Positions 34,592-38,498 of a stretch of 38,498 nucleotides of DNA are shown here, in pieces. Made by a program: the position numbers and the translations under genes. The stretch's first letter is position 1; each line of letters opens with the position of its first letter. Origin of the DNA: Betaproteobacteria bacterium HGW-Betaproteobacteria-4 (lineage in GTDB: Bacteria > Pseudomonadota > Gammaproteobacteria > Burkholderiales > Rhodocyclaceae). The stretch spans positions 1-38,498 of the forward strand of contig PHCH01000050.1 of assembly GCA_002840785.1 (NCBI GenBank), given 5' to 3'. Below the pieces are notes generated by a model, which was not told the origin of the DNA, did no database searches, and was given only the letters and a program-made list of their open reading frames with translations.

Positions 34592-34873
34592 TCAGGCCGG
34601 GTAGTCGAGCCTTTCCGGATCGTCCCCGGCGTTTTGAATCACGGCCTGGGCCAGCCTGCCGTCCGGGTGATAGTGGTAATCGTGACAAACCTCGATCTCG
34701 CCATAAACCACCTTTTCGCAGCGCTTGAGCAAGCCGCCGGCGTCAAACGCCCCGCGGTAGAAAGTGTTGCGGTTGCGCATGTCGTCAGCGGCGAGTTCGC
34801 CGACCAGGTTGAGTGGCAGGCGGGCGCCGCTGTAGCTCGTGAAGTAGCGGATGGTCAGGTCGGAGGAGGTCAT
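34592..34873 (-). CDS. Small conserved hypothetical protein (DUF6156-like)
   Basis: Protein of 93 aa, no signal peptide or membrane helix. It reads TIRYFTSYSGARLPLNLVGEL, then MRNRNTFYRGAFDAGGLLKRCEKVVYGEIEVCHDYHYHPDGRLAQAVI. I recognise this pattern (RYF-x-x-YSG-x-x-LPL, NRNTF-x-R, EKVVYGE) as a small family of unknown function, I believe DUF6156, often found beside small Nif11 or metal-related genes. GGAGGAGG lies directly before the ATG. It is the first of two minus-strand genes, divergent from urtB. Confidence 0.72.
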   Translation of the reverse strand: MTSSDLTIRYFTSYSGARLPLNLVGELAADDMRNRNTFYRGAFDAGGLLKRCEKVVYGEIEVCHDYHYHPDGRLAQAVIQNAGDDPERLDYPA

Positions 34874-34992
34874 GGCTGGTTCGGGTTTGTCGGATAGACC
34901 ACAAAAACCCGCTAAAAAAGCAGGTCAGGGACTGATCTAGCAAATTCAGGACCAAGGCGCGCCCGGCGGCGCCAAGGCCTGCTGCCAGCCAC

Positions 34993-35008
34993 TACGCAAT
35001 TCATCGTA
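34993..35008. promoter_or_regulatory. Candidate operator TACG-N8-CGTA upstream of urtB
   Basis: TACGCAATTCATCGTA, matching the urtA element in half-sites and spacing. The next 35 bases (CCCGGCCCGTAA then CTG) also align with the urtA leader without gaps. It lies 65 bp before the urtB start and in the divergent region of the two small minus-strand genes. Confidence 0.5.
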
Positions 35009-35072
35009 TTCCGGATCGCCGGCCCGGCCCGTAACCTGTCCTGGCACTGCACAAATTGCGGACGGACCCTTC

Positions 35073-35786
35073 ATGAAAAAAATATTGATTGCTTTATTGC
35101 TCAGCCTCGGCAGCCTGTCGACGCAGGCCGCGCTTGATCCGGGACGGGTGCGCCAGCTGGCGGCCGAGGACTCCAGCGACAAGGTGGCGGCCATACAGCA
35201 AATCACCGAGAACGCCGACCCGGATGCCGTGCGCGTCCTGACCGCGATGGCCGAGGACAGTCTTTACCTGGCTGGCGACAAGGCGGTGATCATCACCGAC
35301 GACAGCGCCTTCGACGCGGCGACGGGCGAAGCGATCAAGATGCCGGCCAACCCGGAGAGCATCACGGTCAACAACCGCATTCGCGGCGAACTGGCCAGCG
35401 CGCTGGCCGCGCTCAAGCTGTTCGATGCCGACCGCGAGGTCCGCCTGGCCTCGGCCGAGGAATTGCAGAGCAAGGTCAGCGCCGGCATGGCGCCGCTGCT
35501 CAAGAAGGCGCTGGCGCAGGAAACCGACGTCCGGATCAAGGCGCTGCTGACGCTGGCCTACGCCCAGGCCAACCTCGGCAACGCCGACCCGGCGGCCCGT
35601 CTGGCTGCCGTCAAGGCGCTGGCTGAAACGTCGTCGCCGGTCATCAAGAGCGTCCTGCTGCCGCTCACCGACAAGGCCAATGAGCCGGACGACAAGGTGC
35701 GCTACGAAGCCATCGCCGCGGTGAAAGCCATCGACGGCCGGCTGGCCCTGGCCGAGAACGTCGGCCAGGCCTTTTCCGGCCTGTCG
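35073..35786 (+). pseudogene. urtB: Urea ABC transporter permease UrtB, N-terminal part up to a frameshift
   Basis: First part of the UrtB permease. A signal peptide (KKILIALLLSLGSLSTQAA, about residues 2-20) leads a long periplasmic helical region characteristic of UrtB (LDPGRVRQLAAEDSSDKVAAIQQI, VNNRIRGELASALAALKLF, RLAAVKALAETSSPVIKSVLLPL). It breaks off after LAENVGQAFSGLS, exactly where the first membrane helices should begin. The next bases continue UrtB in another frame about 45-50 residues later (missing length ≡2 mod 3), so the membrane segment around the conserved NMAHGE motif is gone. A single uninterrupted frame from here to 37547 exists but is a chimera of UrtB start, out-of-frame UrtB and in-frame UrtC. 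Confidence 0.87.
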
Positions 35787-35787
35787 T

Positions 35788-36435
35788 GCCATCGACTGGT
35801 ACCTGCCGGCCGCCATCCCGGTCGCCTTCTTCGCCGCCGCAATGGTCGGCGTCGTCATGGAACGCACCGTCATCCGCTGGCTCTACGGCCGCACGCTGGA
35901 AACCCTGCTCGCCACCTGGGGTCTGTCGCTGGTGCTCATCCAGTCGGCGCGCGTGCTGTTCGGGGCGCAGAACGTCGAAGTCGCCAACCCGAGCTGGATG
36001 TCGGGCGGCATCGAAGTCCTGCCCAACCTGATCCTGCCGTGGAACCGCATCATCATCGTCGGCTTCGCCGTATTCGTCCTGCTCCTCGTCTGGCTGCTCA
36101 TGAACAAGACGCGCCTCGGCATGTTCGTCCGCGCTGTCACGCAGAACCGCCCGATGGCCGGCTGTGTCGGCGTCCCGACTTCGCGCATCGATACCATGGC
36201 CTTCGCGCTGGGCGCCGGCATCGCCGGGCTGGGCGGCGTGGCGCTGTCGCAGATTTCCAACGTCGGGCCGGACATGGGCCAGGGCTACATCGTCGATTCC
36301 TTCATGGTCGTCGTCGTCGGTGGCGTCGGGCAACTTGCCGGCGCGGTCTGGGCGGCGCTCGGCCTGGGCATCTTCAGCAAGCTGCTCGAAGGCTGGGCCG
36401 GGGCGGTCATCGCCAAGATCAGCATCCTCGTCCTC
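35788..36435 (+). pseudogene. urtB: UrtB, C-terminal membrane part after the frameshift
   Basis: Second part of urtB in a new frame, starting AIDWYLPAAIPVAFFAAAMVGVVMERTVIRWLYGR. It continues through TLLATWGLSLVLIQSARVLFGAQNVEV, LLVWLLMNKTRLGMFVRAVTQNRPMAGCVGV (the LivH-type loop that contacts the ATPase) and VVGGVGQLAGAVWAALGLGI. It ends at KISILVL, about 20 residues short of the normal C-terminus. There the sequence passes directly into the body of UrtC in another frame. Both the urtB stop and the urtC start are lost. Confidence 0.85.
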
Positions 36436-37547
36436 TCACCATTCGCATCCTGTCCTCCCTCGACAAGAAAAGCTGGCTGGCGCTGGGCATCTTCCTCGCC
36501 CTGGCGCTAATCGTCGTCCCGGTCCTCCACCTCAACTTCCCGGAAGACAGCGCGTTCCACGTCTCGACCTACGCCATCACGCTGATCGGCAAGATCATGT
36601 GCTACGCGCTGGTTGCCGTGGCGATGGACCTGATCTGGGGCTACGGCGGCATCCTGTCGCTCGGCCACGGGCTGTTCTTCGCCCTCGGTGGCTACGCCTT
36701 CGGCATGTACCTGATGCGCCAGATCGGCCGCGATGGTTCCTACGGCGCCGACCTGCCCGACTTCATGGTTTTCCTCGACTGGAAGGAACTGCCCTGGTTC
36801 TGGCTCGGCAGCGACAGCTTCGGCTGGGTCGCCTTCCTGGTCATGGCCGTACCGGCCGTCGTCGCCTTCGTCTTCGGCTACTTCGCCTTCCGCTCGCGGA
36901 TCAAGGGTGTCTATTTCTCGATCATCACCCAGGCCCTGACCTACGCCGCGATGCTGCTTTTCTTCCGCAACGAAACGGGCTTCGGTGGCAACAACGGCTT
37001 CACCGATTTCAAGCGCGTGCTCGGCTACAGCATCACCTCGTCGGAAACGCGGCTGGTGCTGTTCGGCCTGACCGCCATCGCGCTGGCCGCCACGCTGGTC
37101 TTCGCCGCCTGGCTGGTCAAATCCAAGTTCGGCCGCGTGTTGACCGCCATCCGCGACGCCGAAAACCGCGTCATGTTCATCGGCTACAACCCGCTCTGGT
37201 ACAAGCTGACCATCTGGGTCATCTCGGCCGTGCTCTGTGGCATAGCTGGCGCGCTCTACGTGCCGCAGGTCGGCATCATCAACCCGAGCGAAATGAGCCC
37301 CGGCAACTCCATCGAAATCGCCATCTGGGTCGCGGTCGGCGGGCGTGGCACGCTGATCGGCCCGATCATCGGCGCCTTTGTCGTCAATCTGGCCAAGAGC
37401 TGGTTCACCGTCAGCTTCCCGGAATACTGGCTGTTCTTCCTCGGCCTCTTGTTCATCGTCGTGACGCTGATGCTGCCGCAAGGCCTGGTCGGTCTGTGGA
37501 AGAAATTGATGGAAAAGTACGAAAGCCGCAAAGGAGCCGCCGCATGA
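36435..37547 (+). pseudogene. urtC: Urea ABC transporter permease UrtC, start codon missing
   Basis: Second membrane subunit of the urea transporter (LivM-like). The recognisable sequence begins LTIRILSSLDKKSWLALGIFLALALIVVPVL, only a few residues after where UrtC normally starts, and runs intact to MEKYESRKGAAA. Family features include GKIMCYALVAVAMDLIWGYGGILSLGHG, FGYFAFRSRIKGVYFSIITQALTYAAML and LTAIRDAENRVMFIGYNPLWYK, the ATPase-contact loop. About ten hydrophobic helices are predicted. The start codon was removed by the same gap that clipped urtB. The last codons overlap the urtD ATG (GCATGA). Confidence 0.87.
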
Positions 37548-38377
37548 ACACCCTGGAAACCTGGCAAGACGACCGCCCCGAGGGCAGCGACGGCGCCGAC
37601 CAGATGGGCCACCTCGTCACCGGCGAGCTCGACCTGTCGCACGGCGTCGCGCTCTACCTCGAAGACATCACCGTCAGCTTCGACGGCTTCAAGGCGCTGA
37701 ACAACCTCAACCTGTCGATCAACGCCGGCGAACTGCGCTGCATCATCGGCCCGAATGGGGCAGGCAAGACGACCATGATGGACGTCATCACCGGCAAGAC
37801 GCGGCCCGATTCCGGCAAGGCCTACTTCGGCCAGTCGATCGACCTGACCCGCCTGACCGAACCGGAAATCGCCCACGTTGGCATCGGCCGCAAGTTCCAG
37901 AAACCGACGATTTTTGAACAGCACACGGTGTTCGAAAACCTCGAACTGGCCATGAAGACCGACAAGCGGGTGTGGAAAAGCCTGATGGCCTGGCTGGCTG
38001 GCGACGAGCGGGATCGCATTGCCGAGACGCTGCGGATGATTCGGCTCGACAAGGAGGCGGATCGGCCGGCCGGCCTTTTGTCTCATGGCCAGAAGCAATG
38101 GCTGGAGATTGGCATGTTGTTGATGCAGGAACCGAAGCTGCTGCTGCTCGACGAACCGGTGGCCGGCATGACCGACGATGAAACCATGCGGACGGCGGAG
38201 TTGTTTGTTTCGCTGGCGGGGAAGCATTCGCTCGTTGTTGTTGAACATGACATGGCTTTTGTCGAGAAGCTTGGGGGGCTGGTTACCGTGCTGCACGAAG
38301 GGTCGGTGCTGGCTGAGGGCGATCTGGCTACTGTGCAGAATGATCAGCGGGTGATTGAGGTTTATCTTGGGCGCTGA
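37544..38377 (+). CDS. urtD: Urea ABC transporter ATP-binding protein UrtD
   Basis: Intact ATPase subunit of 277 aa. After a short polar N-terminal extension (about residues 1-30) come Walker A GPNGAGKTT (about 69-77), the signature LSHGQKQWLEIG (about 180-191), Walker B LLLLDEPVAGM (about 200-210) and the switch histidine in VVVEHDM. FEQHTVFENLELAMKTDKRVWKSL is typical of UrtD/LivG. It overlaps urtC by four bases. The partner ATPase UrtE, normally next, is absent: the 120 bp to the right edge hold only a repeat-like sequence. Confidence 0.95.
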   Translation: MNTLETWQDDRPEGSDGADQMGHLVTGELDLSHGVALYLEDITVSFDGFKALNNLNLSINAGELRCIIGPNGAGKTTMMDVITGKTRPDSGKAYFGQSIDLTRLTEPEIAHVGIGRKFQKPTIFEQHTVFENLELAMKTDKRVWKSLMAWLAGDERDRIAETLRMIRLDKEADRPAGLLSHGQKQWLEIGMLLMQEPKLLLLDEPVAGMTDDETMRTAELFVSLAGKHSLVVVEHDMAFVEKLGGLVTVLHEGSVLAEGDLATVQNDQRVIEVYLGR

Positions 38378-38416
38378 GGCTTTTCGTTTTCCCGTTGTCG
38401 GGCTTGGGGTTCCGCC

Positions 38417-38498
38417 TTGCTGGCGGGCGTACTTTCTTTTGCTTCGCCAAAAGAAAGTAGCCAAAGAAAAGGCGACCCCAAGGTCGGCGCCCCTTCGG
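38417..38498. repeat. Repeat-like intergenic sequence with 12-bp-stem hairpin at right edge
   Basis: TACTTTCTTTTG (38430-38441), loop CTTCGC, CAAAAGAAAGTA (38448-38459): a perfect 12-bp stem, followed by CCAAAGAAAAGGCGACCCC. I recognise this as a sequence type repeated in many proteobacterial genomes. It may also explain why the sequence ends here. Confidence 0.6.

Noticed and set aside
35020-35072. Sigma-54 promoter before urtB (TGGCAC ... TTGC)
   Set aside because: The gap between GG and GC is 13 rather than 10 bases, and the urtA copy does not fit either; spacing for sigma-54 is strict.
1-38498. tRNA, rRNA, CRISPR array, insertion sequence or prophage genes
   Set aside because: None recognised on either strand; no regularly spaced long repeats and no transposase or phage structural motifs.

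Overview
The window looks like a chromosomal segment of a high-GC betaproteobacterium of the Rhodocyclaceae, closest in gene content and order to Dechloromonas/Azonexus. This placement rests on recognised protein families and gene order; no search was run. Most of the window is dense, GC-rich core genome. Two stretches are visibly more AT-rich and look acquired: about 27.8-30.7 kb and 33.4-34.2 kb.

Layout. 1-4014 (+): an RNB-domain exoribonuclease (cut by the left edge), a TonB-like protein, aroE and mtgA, all joined by 4-base stop/start overlaps. 4109-5551 (+): mgtE. 5609-8727 (-): thiD-thiE-hemL-sugE, also overlapping. 8915-17703 (+): the type IV pilus chemosensory cluster pilG-pilH-pilI-pilJ-chpA, in which pilG, pilJ and chpA are broken. 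17755-19161 (-): a photolyase. 19200-22899 (+): yqgE-ruvX-pyrR-pyrB and a pseudo-dihydroorotase, closed by a strong terminator. 22995 (+): comEA. 23379-27684 (+): a permease-like hybrid histidine kinase and its overlapping LuxR-type response regulator. 27.8-30.45 kb (-): a low-GC pair of genes, a TIR-SIR2 fusion and a zinc-ribbon/membrane/pentapeptide protein, laid out like integron cassettes with an attC-like site between them. 30.86-38.4 kb: a urea-type ABC transporter (urtA, urtB, urtC, urtD) interrupted after urtA by a diguanylate cyclase, a PEP-CTERM protein and two small minus-strand genes, one of them Nif11-like.

Two signals cut across the genes. First, a 12-bp motif, GGTTGACCGTAG, occurs 13 times with at most one mismatch. 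It is often preceded by two T-tracts about one helical turn apart. It lies between genes, inside genes in frame, and once as an inverted pair forming a likely bidirectional terminator. This resembles the DNA uptake sequences of Neisseriaceae and Pasteurellaceae, and comEA and a pilus chemosensory cluster are present nearby. Copies also bracket both low-GC insertions. I regard it as the best candidate for something undescribed. Second, seven places in pilG, pilJ, chpA (two), urtA, urtB and the urtB/urtC boundary lack a short conserved stretch, usually with a frameshift. Assembly error is the most likely cause, but true decay cannot be excluded from sequence alone.

Regulatory idea: urtA and urtB, 4.2 kb apart, share an upstream element containing TACG-N8-CGTA with preserved spacing. 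The nearby kinase/LuxR pair is the obvious candidate to act on it, which would make the kinase a transporter-like sensor for urea or a related nitrogen compound.
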